20,064 bases of DNA from Streptococcus oralis (GCA_937930605.1 CALHBZ010000011.1:1-20064), one strand, 5' to 3'; shown: positions 6,609 to 12,896, counted from the stretch's first letter. The notes: generated from the sequence alone by a model not told the origin. Translations and numbers: made by a program.

Positions 6609-6971
6609 ATGAAAATAAGTGGGAATATGTCAAAATATAATAAAAAGATTTCTTTTTTTGAGATTCTTTCCAATATCCCATCTAATAATGCTAAATGGTA
6701 TATTTTTGAATTTGATGCCATTGGAAAAACACCGAATAATCTGACTATGTCAGAATTTGAAGATCTAGTCTTAAATTCAAAATATGGCTATCAAATGAGT
6801 TGGAACGAGCTTTTAAAATTTTCAAAGGAAATAGAGGATATAAATAACTTAATATTAGTTTCTTCTACATCTCCTGTTGAATTTGTAACGATAGAAAAAG
6901 GTACAGAATCTTTGCAAGTAAGAGTGGAAATATACGATAGTACTGCTTGGGAAATTGAATTTTATGGATAA
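6609..6971 (+). CDS. Small hypothetical protein in the immunity array
   Basis: A 120-aa soluble protein that I do not recognise. The central part contains NAKWYIFEFDAIGKTPNNL, then MSEFEDLVLNSKYGYQMSWNEL (a helix), and it ends with a beta strand AWEIEFYG. The xWEIEFyG ending resembles the WEIxF strand of family A neighbours, but the rest does not align. The start is uncertain: the ATG at 6609 has only a distant AAGTGAG, and the ATG at 6627 follows AAGTGGGAA closely. A 167-bp gap upstream contains no gene longer than 17 codons. Role in immunity is inferred only from location and size. Confidence 0.5.
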   Translation: MKISGNMSKYNKKISFFEILSNIPSNNAKWYIFEFDAIGKTPNNLTMSEFEDLVLNSKYGYQMSWNELLKFSKEIEDINNLILVSSTSPVEFVTIEKGTESLQVRVEIYDSTAWEIEFYG

Positions 6972-7147
6972 CCTTGTACAGTTGACTGTTACTATTACCA
7001 CATAGAGATGGGAGATGGCAATTTTCTTAGTGGATAATGTCATCACTGAGTAGATTGAACAAAAGACTTGCCTAGCTTATGATATGGGCAGTATCTAAAG
7101 AAGGAAGATTTTGGCTGGATAGCTAGCTAGGGAATTAGGGGGATTGG

Positions 7148-7468
7148 ATGTTGTATTATAAAACAATTTGGAATCATACGAATGATGATTTTCCAATAAC
7201 CATGTACTCAGAAATAGACGCAGAACGATTTGAAACAAAACGATTAGATATATACCATGATGGACATGTAGCTTACTTTGATACTCGGACACCCTTGGAG
7301 TTGGGAGAAGCTCCATACCCAAGTGATTTTGATGTAATAAATGCTACAGATGAGTTTGATGTGTCTGAAATATCAGCGATAGATTTTGAGAATATTCTAA
7401 AAATGTATGACACGGAAGCTTTAATCGAGGATTATTTTATCAAATTAGCTAGATGGGCAGAAAGGTAA
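7148..7468 (+). CDS. DUF6881-type small protein, probable immunity protein
   Basis: A 106-aa soluble, acidic protein. It starts MLYYKTIWNHTNDDFPITMYSEIDAERFETKR..., then IYHDGHVAYFD, LGEAPYPSDFDVI, EFDVSEISAIDFENI. The order of W-H near the N-terminus, the MYSEIDxERFExK motif, the GxxxYFD strand and the LGEAPYP turn matches the DUF6881 domain as I remember it. That domain is often found next to toxin genes and in immunity clusters. AGGGGG at 7137-7142 is a usable ribosome-binding site for the ATG at 7148. It lies 40 bp before the SMI1-like gene and is probably cotranscribed with it. The function is unproven. Confidence 0.65.
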   Translation: MLYYKTIWNHTNDDFPITMYSEIDAERFETKRLDIYHDGHVAYFDTRTPLELGEAPYPSDFDVINATDEFDVSEISAIDFENILKMYDTEALIEDYFIKLARWAER

Positions 7469-7508
7469 CTAGTATTTGCTGTTTTTTCAATAGTTAGAGG
7501 GGGCATTC

Positions 7509-7853
7509 ATGTCAGATATTACATTTAAGCATTCTTTCTTTTCATATCCACAATCATTAAAGGATTTAGTTTCCGATGGTAGGGTTGATTTTGGTGTATG
7601 GTACTTGATGAATGACGATGAAACAGTGAGAAGATTTCAAGGTCTTCAAAAGAGATACCCTGGGAGAAGATTATATCCATTTGCAAGGAGAGATAATAAT
7701 GATGATGTCGCTTGTTTTGAAGATGATGATAACAGTTTAGTGCACATCATCTATGACTTTGCTGATATAGGATGGGAACAAAAAGAAGTTTTCTCCACCA
7801 TTGATGCTTGGTTAGAATACATTGGGGATAACAATCTGCAAGATAGACGGTGA
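7509..7853 (+). CDS. SMI1/KNR4 (SUKH)-like small protein
   Basis: A 114-aa soluble protein with strong ribosome-binding site AGAGGGGG. The C-terminal half has PFARRDNNDDVACFEDDD, LVHIIYDFADIGWEQKEVF and a final helix TIDAWLEYI. The pattern of a folded aromatic/acidic strand, then h-h-x-D-F, then a W-containing terminal helix is that of SMI1/KNR4 (SUKH) proteins, the most common immunity superfamily of bacterial toxin systems. At 114 aa it is shorter than usual (about 130-190) and lacks the first helix pair. After the TGA, the same frame is open for a further 20 codons (7854-7913), so a longer ancestral C-terminus is conceivable. Confidence 0.55.
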   Translation: MSDITFKHSFFSYPQSLKDLVSDGRVDFGVWYLMNDDETVRRFQGLQKRYPGRRLYPFARRDNNDDVACFEDDDNSLVHIIYDFADIGWEQKEVFSTIDAWLEYIGDNNLQDRR

Positions 7854-7964
7854 CTTGGTGTTAGTGTGAGCCTTGGGGTGGATCTTAGCGCTATTGATGA
7901 AAATAGTCATCTGTAAAAAATATCTGAGGGATTTATTTGGGGATAAATGGGAAGGAGAAAAATC

Positions 7965-8390
7965 TTGTTGCTGTTTGATTTATCTACCAAGCAAAAAGAG
8001 CTTGAAGAACTAGATTATTGGGAAATGGGGATATTAGATTTAAAGATATCCTATTTTGGAGATGAAGTTTCTTTGTGCATAGAAGATTATCATAACAAAG
8101 AAAAATACTGGGAAATTAAGTTTTTAGTATGCGCCAAAGTAGAGTATATCAATGATGCTTTAGATATTCAGTGGAGAAAAGATCAATACGTTAAAAATAT
8201 GACTAGAGGAGAATTGCATCATCATGGTCAAGAAATTTCTTTACAAATTTATGAGGAGAATCCTGATTTTGTGAAGTGTATAGTTGATATTGGTTTGTTG
8301 CAAATGACAATTGTTTGTCGTGATATTCAGATAGAATATCTTGATTTAAAGGATGTTCAGTTCTTTTGGCAGGATAATGATGTTTTATAG
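7965..8390 (+). CDS. Immunity-like protein, unnamed family A, copy 2
   Basis: A 141-aa paralogue of the gene at 6022. It shares LDLKISYFGDEVSLCIE, YWEIKFLVCAKVEY, HHHGQEISLQIYEEN, MTIVCRDIQIEYL and the terminal VQFFW. Start choice: an ATG at 7947 is in frame, but AAGGAG (7952-7957) sits inside that reading and is 7 nt before a TTG at 7965. Starting at TTG also gives an N-terminus that lines up with copy 1 to within three residues. TTG starts are used in streptococci, so I prefer 7965. Three other small genes separate the two copies, so they are not a simple recent tandem duplication. Predicted to be an immunity protein; partner unknown. Confidence 0.6.
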   Translation: MLLFDLSTKQKELEELDYWEMGILDLKISYFGDEVSLCIEDYHNKEKYWEIKFLVCAKVEYINDALDIQWRKDQYVKNMTRGELHHHGQEISLQIYEENPDFVKCIVDIGLLQMTIVCRDIQIEYLDLKDVQFFWQDNDVL

Positions 8391-8476
8391 ATAAACTGTT
8401 CTAAGAACCAATGGAAGAGAAGCTAGTTTGTATTACACAACTAAGCATTGAGAACAATTTATAAGGGTGAAATAAG

Positions 8477-8863
8477 GTGAATGTATATAAACGAATAACA
8501 AAATTAGAGAAAATATATTTAATGTTCAAATTCTCTGGTTATTTTTATCTACATATTGATGGAAAAACAGTACAGAGTGAAAAAGATGCTGTACAGATAT
8601 TAGCGGAAGGTTTTAATATTGATGATCTTCAAGATGGTAATTGGGATGCACTAGCTGATCGTCTTGAGCGTCCTGACTGTATAATCCCAGATAGCATTAA
8701 TATTTTTATAAATAATGCAAAATATCTTTTTATCAATGATGAGGTTTCTAAAAATGTTTTTTTAGAGATTTTATCTGACATTGTTTTGTGGTGGGATGAA
8801 GGTGTTGAGAGATACATAGTTGGTGGTAGAAGAAAAAAATTTAATGTTTATATCATTGAATAA
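8477..8863 (+). CDS. Barstar-like ribonuclease inhibitor
   Basis: A 128-aa acidic soluble protein starting with GTG, with AAGGGTG (8463-8469) 7 nt upstream; the nearby ATG at 8481 is out of frame. Its layout follows barstar: a beta strand FYLHIDGKTVQSEKDAVQIL (about residues 22-41), a helix, then the hallmark NWDALADRLERPD (about 54-66; barstar has NLDALWDCLTG). A hydrophobic strand INIFINNAKYL, a helix VSKNVFLEILSDIVLWWDEG and a final strand KFNVYII follow. Barstar-family proteins bind and block barnase-type RNases in the producer's cytoplasm. It is about 40 aa longer than classic barstar, mostly at the N-terminus. No barnase-like gene lies in this window. Confidence 0.65.
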   Translation: MNVYKRITKLEKIYLMFKFSGYFYLHIDGKTVQSEKDAVQILAEGFNIDDLQDGNWDALADRLERPDCIIPDSINIFINNAKYLFINDEVSKNVFLEILSDIVLWWDEGVERYIVGGRRKKFNVYIIE

Positions 8864-8977
8864 TGCCACTTCATCGAGATTTAAACAAGTGCAAGTATAT
8901 AAAGAATCTGAGATGAAGTCCTAGTAAGACACGGACTAATAGCCCAATCTTTAAATTATTTATATAGGAATGAGATT

Positions 8978-9364
8978 ATGTTAGGTATTGAACTGATAAT
9001 AGCTATAAATGAGTTAGTTGTGATAGATAGATTATTGAAATTATTGGATACTAGTCATCAAATAGACCATTCTCACTTTTTCTATAGGAATGTAGACATG
9101 GACTATTCAGAGACTATAAATTGGAAGGAATATTTCTCCACTCCCGCAACTGGATATCTGCATTTGAAACGAATATTTTTGGGAGAATATATTGAAGATG
9201 CTATCATTGTCATTTCAGGAAATGAAGATAAGGTTGACTTCATTATTGAGTTTCAAGCTGAGTCTCTAACGAATAAGGAAATAAAAAATATAAAGAATTT
9301 TATACTAGAGTCTGATATGAGTATTTCAGATAAAGATATCGAGGTTATTTATGAGGAATATTGA
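8978..9364 (+). CDS. Small hypothetical protein in the immunity array
   Basis: A 128-aa acidic soluble protein with ribosome-binding site AGGAATGAG just before the ATG. I do not recognise the family. It begins with a helix MLGIELIIAINELVVIDRLL, has a polar middle with HSHFFYRNVDMDYSETINW, then alternating strands YLHLKRIFLGEY, AIIVISGNEDKVDFIIEF and a C-terminal helix plus strand. The alpha/beta layout, small size and position suggest another immunity protein, but the sequence gives no name. The 113-bp gap before it has no obvious promoter. Confidence 0.5.
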   Translation: MLGIELIIAINELVVIDRLLKLLDTSHQIDHSHFFYRNVDMDYSETINWKEYFSTPATGYLHLKRIFLGEYIEDAIIVISGNEDKVDFIIEFQAESLTNKEIKNIKNFILESDMSISDKDIEVIYEEY

Positions 9365-9425
9365 AGGTGTAGAAAGCATAATAACGTCTACCTAAGATTT
9401 TTTAAATAGAGTATTGAAAATAGAT

Positions 9426-9995
9426 ATGAAGCAAAATGATTTGAAAATGAAAATAGCTAAGACTAAAAAGCTATTGCTTGAGAATAATATCCATATAGAG
9501 CAAGGCTTAAGCGATGACGAAGTAAGAAAAATTGAGAAAATATATAATATAAAATTTCCCAAGCAGTGGTTGGAATTTTATCAAAATATACTGCCAGTTT
9601 CGGATCGTTTTTATAACTGGAGAGATTTTTCAGTTGAAAATATAGAAACTATAAAAGAAAGATTAGCGAATCCTTATAATGGAATTTTGGAAAGTATCGA
9701 TGAAATAGTTTGGGATATTTCCTGGGGACTAGAGCCTGCTAGGGTAGAAGAGAAAAATAAGAAAATAAGAAAAATGCTAAAATCAGCTCCCCCTCTAATT
9801 CCTTTATATGGGCATCGTTTTCTCCCGATATTTGAAAACAAGGAAATGCCCGTTTTATCTGTTGTAGATTTAGATATTATCTATTATGGATTGGATTTGT
9901 ATGATTATTTTGAGGTTGAATTCGGACATAAGCGACTTGTATCTGACTCAAAAAAATATAAAGAAGTTCCTTTCTGGACAAGTAATTTTTATTGA
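9426..9995 (+). CDS. SMI1/KNR4 (SUKH) family immunity protein
   Basis: About 189 aa from the ATG at 9426; an in-frame TTG at 9414 and an ATG at 9447 are alternatives, and no strong ribosome-binding site decides. The N-terminal GLSDDEVRKIEKIYNIKFPKQWLEFYQ (about residues 30-56) is the classic SUKH opening: helix, then the [IF]P..[WY].xFY motif. Near the C-terminus, PLIPLYGHRFLPI, PVLSVVDLDIIYYG and a Y-D-Y-F motif form the typical beta sheet core. SUKH proteins neutralise many nuclease and deaminase toxins by direct binding in the cytoplasm. Length is normal for the family. Codon use is AT-rich, like its neighbours. Confidence 0.75.
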   Translation: MKQNDLKMKIAKTKKLLLENNIHIEQGLSDDEVRKIEKIYNIKFPKQWLEFYQNILPVSDRFYNWRDFSVENIETIKERLANPYNGILESIDEIVWDISWGLEPARVEEKNKKIRKMLKSAPPLIPLYGHRFLPIFENKEMPVLSVVDLDIIYYGLDLYDYFEVEFGHKRLVSDSKKYKEVPFWTSNFY

Positions 9996-10051
9996 GTAAG
10001 TTTGTTCAGATAGATTCTAAAATTAAAAAGGTGATTTTAGTCCCTTAATAA

Positions 10052-10144
10052 CTGTTAGATATAACAAAGATGGTTATTGAGATGGGGTTAGATTTGCAAG
10101 AGGAAAAAATGCTTTACTCGAATTATTGGAAAGGTTTAGACTAA
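10052..10144 (+). pseudogene. Short open fragment ending on the start of the Imm11-like gene
   Basis: The frame is open for 30 codons after a TAA at 10049-10051 and reads LLDITKMVIEMGLDLQEEK then MLYSNYWKGLD, stopping at TAA 10142-10144. This overlaps the ATG at 10144 as TAATG. The fragment has an ATG at 10070 (24 codons), without a clear ribosome-binding site. The helix-like composition and exact stop/start overlap resemble the tail of a gene that was once translationally coupled to the immunity gene. A toxin C-terminus is an attractive reading, but a short chance ORF cannot be excluded. Confidence 0.35.
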
Positions 10145-10800
10145 TGTTTTATCAATTAAAATATGATATGGATCTTGTAGACAAGGTTATTGAAAAAAAG
10201 AAATGCTATATTTATGGGGATGGTAATAATATCAATGACGTCGAATATGAAAATTATCCTAAAGGTAGATTTCATACAATAGTACATTCTGAAAAGAAAG
10301 TAGAGTCGTGGCCAAATGTAGAATTCTATTATAATTCATTGGAGATGACAGAGGAAAGTGATTACTTAGGTAATATTGATTCATGGCCTATATTTAGAAA
10401 GAATGTAGTAAAAATACTAAAAAAAGAATACCCCAATTTAGAATTTTATCCTGTAAAATTAATTGATGTAGCTACTGGAAGCATCAATACAAATTATTTT
10501 GTTTTACATGTTCTCTGTGTAGTTGATGCATTTGATATGAAAAATAGTAAATACCGTTATAATGAGAAATACGATGTTTATTTTTTCGAACCCAAAGGAG
10601 AAAGAATAGACTCCTTAAAGTGTCAAGGAGTAGATGTTTTTCGCGCTTCGAAAAACTTTACTGTGATATATGTATCAGAGAAATTTCGTCAAATGGTTAT
10701 GAAACATAAGTGGACTGGTTTTGCATTCTATAGAGTTGCTGAAGATAATGAGGAACAAGAATATATAGAAAAACATGGTATAGAGGAGACCAGTAACTGA
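10144..10800 (+). CDS. Imm11 (DUF1629)-like immunity protein
   Basis: 218 aa from ATG 10144, with AAAGGT (10130-10135) 8 nt upstream; the in-frame TTG at 10126 would place the ribosome-binding site inside the gene. It begins MFYQLKYDMDLVDK and has FYYNS..., then FYPVKLIDVATGS. The next segment is YFVLHVLCVVDAFDMKNSKY, the typical vlnv...vDalD.x.S strand-turn. Near the C-terminus, DVFRASKNFTVIYVSEKF and the following KWTGFAFYRV match the family's lFR..., vSe.., and tGi.F..v elements. Imm11-type proteins are cytoplasmic immunity factors of polymorphic toxin systems. Length (about 200-220 aa) is normal. The start overlaps an upstream stop (TAATG). Confidence 0.7.
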   Translation: MFYQLKYDMDLVDKVIEKKKCYIYGDGNNINDVEYENYPKGRFHTIVHSEKKVESWPNVEFYYNSLEMTEESDYLGNIDSWPIFRKNVVKILKKEYPNLEFYPVKLIDVATGSINTNYFVLHVLCVVDAFDMKNSKYRYNEKYDVYFFEPKGERIDSLKCQGVDVFRASKNFTVIYVSEKFRQMVMKHKWTGFAFYRVAEDNEEQEYIEKHGIEETSN

Positions 10801-10895
10801 AGGCAACTATCTTTTATATTTTTGATGATGATAGAAATCTTAGACTAGATTGGATAAAAATGAGAGTTGCTAATTCCAATACCACCTATTATTGA
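10797..10895 (+). pseudogene. Short open fragment between the Imm11-like gene and the frameshifted gene
   Basis: In a frame overlapping the end of the Imm11-like gene by 4 nt, 32 codons read LKATIFYIFDDDRNLRLDWI, then KMRVANSNTTYY, and stop at TGA 10893-10895. This is immediately before AAAGGA, the ribosome-binding site of the next gene. There is no good start codon near the 5' end. The alternation of hydrophobic and charged residues looks like real protein, so I read it as a remnant of a deleted gene's C-terminus or of a frameshifted extension. Chance is possible at this length. Confidence 0.35.
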
Positions 10896-10908
10896 AAGGA
10901 TTGATACG

Positions 10909-11275
10909 ATGTCCGCTCCCCGATAATCCAGATCTATTTGGAGGTCAATCGGATTCTAGCTTAGATATTGTTGATAAAAAAACAGGAGATTTACTTACTA
11001 GAAGATTTTATGATTCGGACGAGGAAAAGTTATTGGAAGGTAAGGATATGACATATGAGTTTTTTAAGGAATTATTATCCTATGGGGAAGAGTTTGTTAT
11101 ATATTTTCAAGATAAAAAATTCTATATTAGTCAACGGAAAGATTTGGGAGAGATATATTTCACTGTATCTGAGAAAGACTATCGAGTATTCTATAATCAA
11201 ACAGAGTTCTTATCCGCTGCATTAATCAATGGTAAAACATTGGGTGAAGCATGGAATGAACTCGAAACTTATTAA
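10909..11275 (+). pseudogene. Immunity-array gene with a probable +1 frameshift near its start
   Basis: The main open frame gives about 117 codons from DNPDLFGGQSDSSLDIVDKK to the stop TAA at 11273. It continues through FFKELLSYGEEFVIYFQDKK, KFYISQRKDLGEIYFTVSE and the C-terminal helix LINGKTLGEAWNELETY. In that frame the only starts are TTGs without usable ribosome-binding sites. AAAGGA (10895-10900) instead sits 8 nt before ATG 10909, which is in another frame and meets TAA after five codons (MSAPR). Removing one C from CCCC (10918-10921) joins the frames and gives MSAPDNPDLFGGQ..., 121 aa. This is either a mutation or a homopolymer read error. Family not recognised; probable immunity protein by context. 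Confidence 0.6.
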
Positions 11276-11354
11276 TCGTGTTGGTGTCGGAGTTCTAGCA
11301 GGTAGAGTAAACCGAGTAGGCTCGGAAAAATTTAATTGCAAGATGAATCTATAG
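11256..11354 (+). other. Short overlapping open frame, possible toxin-tail remnant
   Basis: ATG 11256 opens 32 codons that overlap the end of the preceding gene by 20 nt and read MNSKLINRVGVGVLAGRVNR then VGSEKFNCKMNL, stopping at TAG 11352-11354. No good ribosome-binding site is present. The Gly/Val/Arg-rich stretch looks like a linker or internal segment of a larger secreted protein and is unlike the acidic immunity proteins around it. It may be a scrap of a lost toxin gene. Evidence is limited to composition and position. Confidence 0.3.
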
Positions 11355-11419
11355 TAAGATATAGACTTGCATACTGGAAGTCTGTATTTGAAACGAATAC
11401 TTTTAAAAAAGGAGGAAAA

Positions 11420-11746
11420 ATGCATTTAGGTGCTTCAGTAGTTTCTAATCATATTTTAGAAAATAATGCAAAATTGAAATGGGTATTTCGCGAGGATGCC
11501 GTAGATGAGCTAGACAATGGCTGGCGCTTTCTTTCTGAAATAGATACCGAAGAATACTTATCAAATCCTGAAAATATGTCAGTATGCGACTGGAGTACAA
11601 TTGTTGAAATTGAACCTGCTGTATTATTGATTTACGACATGTCTATCGGAACAGAACTTACACTTATTTACGAAAGTGAGCAGAGATATTTTATAGATAC
11701 AAATACTGGAAGAAAAATTGAACTCGAAGACAGTAGCAGCAACTAG
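11420..11746 (+). CDS. DUF2185 / Imm33-like immunity protein
   Basis: 108 aa from the ATG at 11420, which has a perfect ribosome-binding site (AAGGAGG, 11409-11415). The frame is open 28 codons further upstream to a TTG at 11336, but nothing there supports initiation. The protein opens MHLGASVVSNHILENNAKL, then WVFRED, DNGWRFLSEIDTEEYLSNPEN (residues about 35-55) and a strand VEIEPAVLLIYDM. The combination VvS.hI, R.d..ds/nGWRFlsg.d..EYl..peN matches DUF2185, the Imm33 domain. Such proteins occur as immunity partners in toxin clusters and act in the cytoplasm. Length is normal. It is followed after 18 bp by a small ORF with a good ribosome-binding site. Confidence 0.75.
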   Translation: MHLGASVVSNHILENNAKLKWVFREDAVDELDNGWRFLSEIDTEEYLSNPENMSVCDWSTIVEIEPAVLLIYDMSIGTELTLIYESEQRYFIDTNTGRKIELEDSSSN

Positions 11747-11764
11747 ATAAGAAAGGAGATGAAA

Positions 11765-11884
11765 GTGACGATAGAAACAGAATTGAAAAGAATTAGTAAA
11801 AGTTTATCTTTAATAAATGACAGCCAAATCTTTAATAAGATATCTTCTACTAATTTAGAGAATAATGAAATAGATGGAAAGTAG
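11765..11884 (+). CDS. 39-aa small ORF with strong ribosome-binding site
   Basis: AAAGGAG (11752-11758) lies 6 nt before GTG 11765. The frame gives 39 codons (MTIETELKRISKSLSLINDS then QIFNKISSTNLENNEIDGK) to TAG 11882-11884. It looks like an amphipathic N-terminal helix of a larger protein, such as a SUKH or other helical immunity protein. It may therefore be the truncated 5' end of a lost gene, or a genuine small protein. The stop is 25 bp before the next gene. No family recognised. Confidence 0.4.
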   Translation: MTIETELKRISKSLSLINDSQIFNKISSTNLENNEIDGK

Positions 11885-11909
11885 ATGTTTAATTTTATAA
11901 AAAGGAATA

Positions 11910-12347
11910 GTGAAGTTGAGTATAAAATTAGATATGGAAACTAAAAATGAAGAATGGGTAGAAATCTTTAAAGATATGATCCCCAGAGATAACTATAAGA
12001 TAAAAGTTTTATTGACAAATTTAGCAGATGAGCAAGAAATTAGGCTTATTGGAGAAAAGAACCGTTTTAAATTATCATGTTTTTGTTATGATGAAGCACG
12101 ATTTTTTAGCAGGGAGTTGTATTTATCTACAATTCTGGATAAAGAGATGTTTAAAAAATTTGAAAAAGATAATTTCCAAAATGTCATTTATGAAGTCAAA
12201 AATAGTCAATTAGTGAAGAAACTCGGCTATACAGCTTATAGTGGTGCAAGAACTCTGTATTCACAACATTATATACTCATAACTCAAGATAGTGTAGTGG
12301 AGATTCTTGTGTCCGCAAATTCTGATTTGAGTATCAGTCAATACTAG
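11910..12347 (+). CDS. Immunity-like protein, unnamed family B, copy 1
   Basis: A soluble protein of 145 aa (GTG 11910) or 143 aa (TTG 11916, better spaced at 9 nt from AAAGGA). I cannot name the family, but it aligns with the following gene: an early W.EIF / WTKI segment and a strand around LIGEKNRFKLSCF / LEDSEKFKFTF. The clearest match is NVIYEVKNSQLV / NYIYEVENAEFGDLV, followed by QHYILITQDSVVEIL / HQYKLMSTDFLVDVV near the end. Both are alpha/beta proteins of similar size, placed in tandem with about 70 bp between them. The likely role is immunity to related toxins, inferred from the neighbourhood. The 61-aa frame at 12028-12213 inside it is a shadow. Confidence 0.55.
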   Translation: MKLSIKLDMETKNEEWVEIFKDMIPRDNYKIKVLLTNLADEQEIRLIGEKNRFKLSCFCYDEARFFSRELYLSTILDKEMFKKFEKDNFQNVIYEVKNSQLVKKLGYTAYSGARTLYSQHYILITQDSVVEILVSANSDLSISQY

Positions 12348-12416
12348 AAAATTTGCTAATCAAATATGTACATGACTTTAGTACAATTATCGGAAAATAG
12401 AACTTGGAGAAATGAT

Positions 12417-12794
12417 ATGGAAAAATGGACGAAAATTAAACCGGGCTTCATCCCTTTTGGAGATTATGGTATTGAGATAAATATAGATGGAGATACTCTA
12501 ATTGCCTACTTGGAAGATTCAGAAAAGTTTAAATTTACCTTTACAAAGGTCTGGGCTTTCCGCTCAGTCTACGAAAGCCTAGAATTAATAGATAGTTACT
12601 GGGAGCAAGGATTGGCAGAGAACAGACCACTTTATCTGACCAATTATATCTATGAAGTCGAGAATGCAGAGTTTGGGGACTTGGTCGCTTCTGCAAATGT
12701 AGCTAATAAAAAGCTCCATCAGTACAAATTAATGTCGACGGATTTTTTAGTGGACGTTGTATCAGAAAACGATGTAAAAATTGAGAAAGTATAA
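12417..12794 (+). CDS. Immunity-like protein, unnamed family B, copy 2
   Basis: 125 aa from ATG 12417, with TTGGAG (12404-12409) 7 nt upstream. The in-frame ATG at 12366 lacks a ribosome-binding site and would add 17 residues. It reads MEKWTKIKPGFIPFGDYGIE, INIDGDTLIAYLEDSEKF, a helix VYESLELIDSYWEQGLAEN and the family B signature NYIYEVENAEFGDLVASA, ending DFLVDVVSENDVKIEKV. It is the last member of the AT-rich array. Its codon use is more like the core genome than that of its neighbours. A second SUKH-like or other immunity fold is possible, but I have no name for it. Confidence 0.6.
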   Translation: MEKWTKIKPGFIPFGDYGIEINIDGDTLIAYLEDSEKFKFTFTKVWAFRSVYESLELIDSYWEQGLAENRPLYLTNYIYEVENAEFGDLVASANVANKKLHQYKLMSTDFLVDVVSENDVKIEKV

Positions 12795-12856
12795 AAATAA
12801 GATGAATAAGCCATTTAAGTCAATTCAGATTAGTGATAACTACATATTTTCATTTA

Positions 12857-12865
12857 TGCTATAAT
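12857..12865 (+). promoter_or_regulatory. Extended -10 promoter of the YjjG-like gene
   Basis: TGC TATAAT (12857-12865) within TTATGCTATAAT is a textbook extended -10. No clear -35 17 bp upstream. The ATG at 12864 lies inside this -10 and cannot be the translation start. Confidence 0.7.
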
Positions 12866-12896
12866 GTTCTTAATGAATTTTCAGAAAGGAAACTCA

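Noticed and set aside
9365..9425. Terminator between the hypothetical gene and the SUKH gene
   Set aside because: Only a 5-bp stem (GTAGA/TCTAC) precedes the T run, which is too weak to call.
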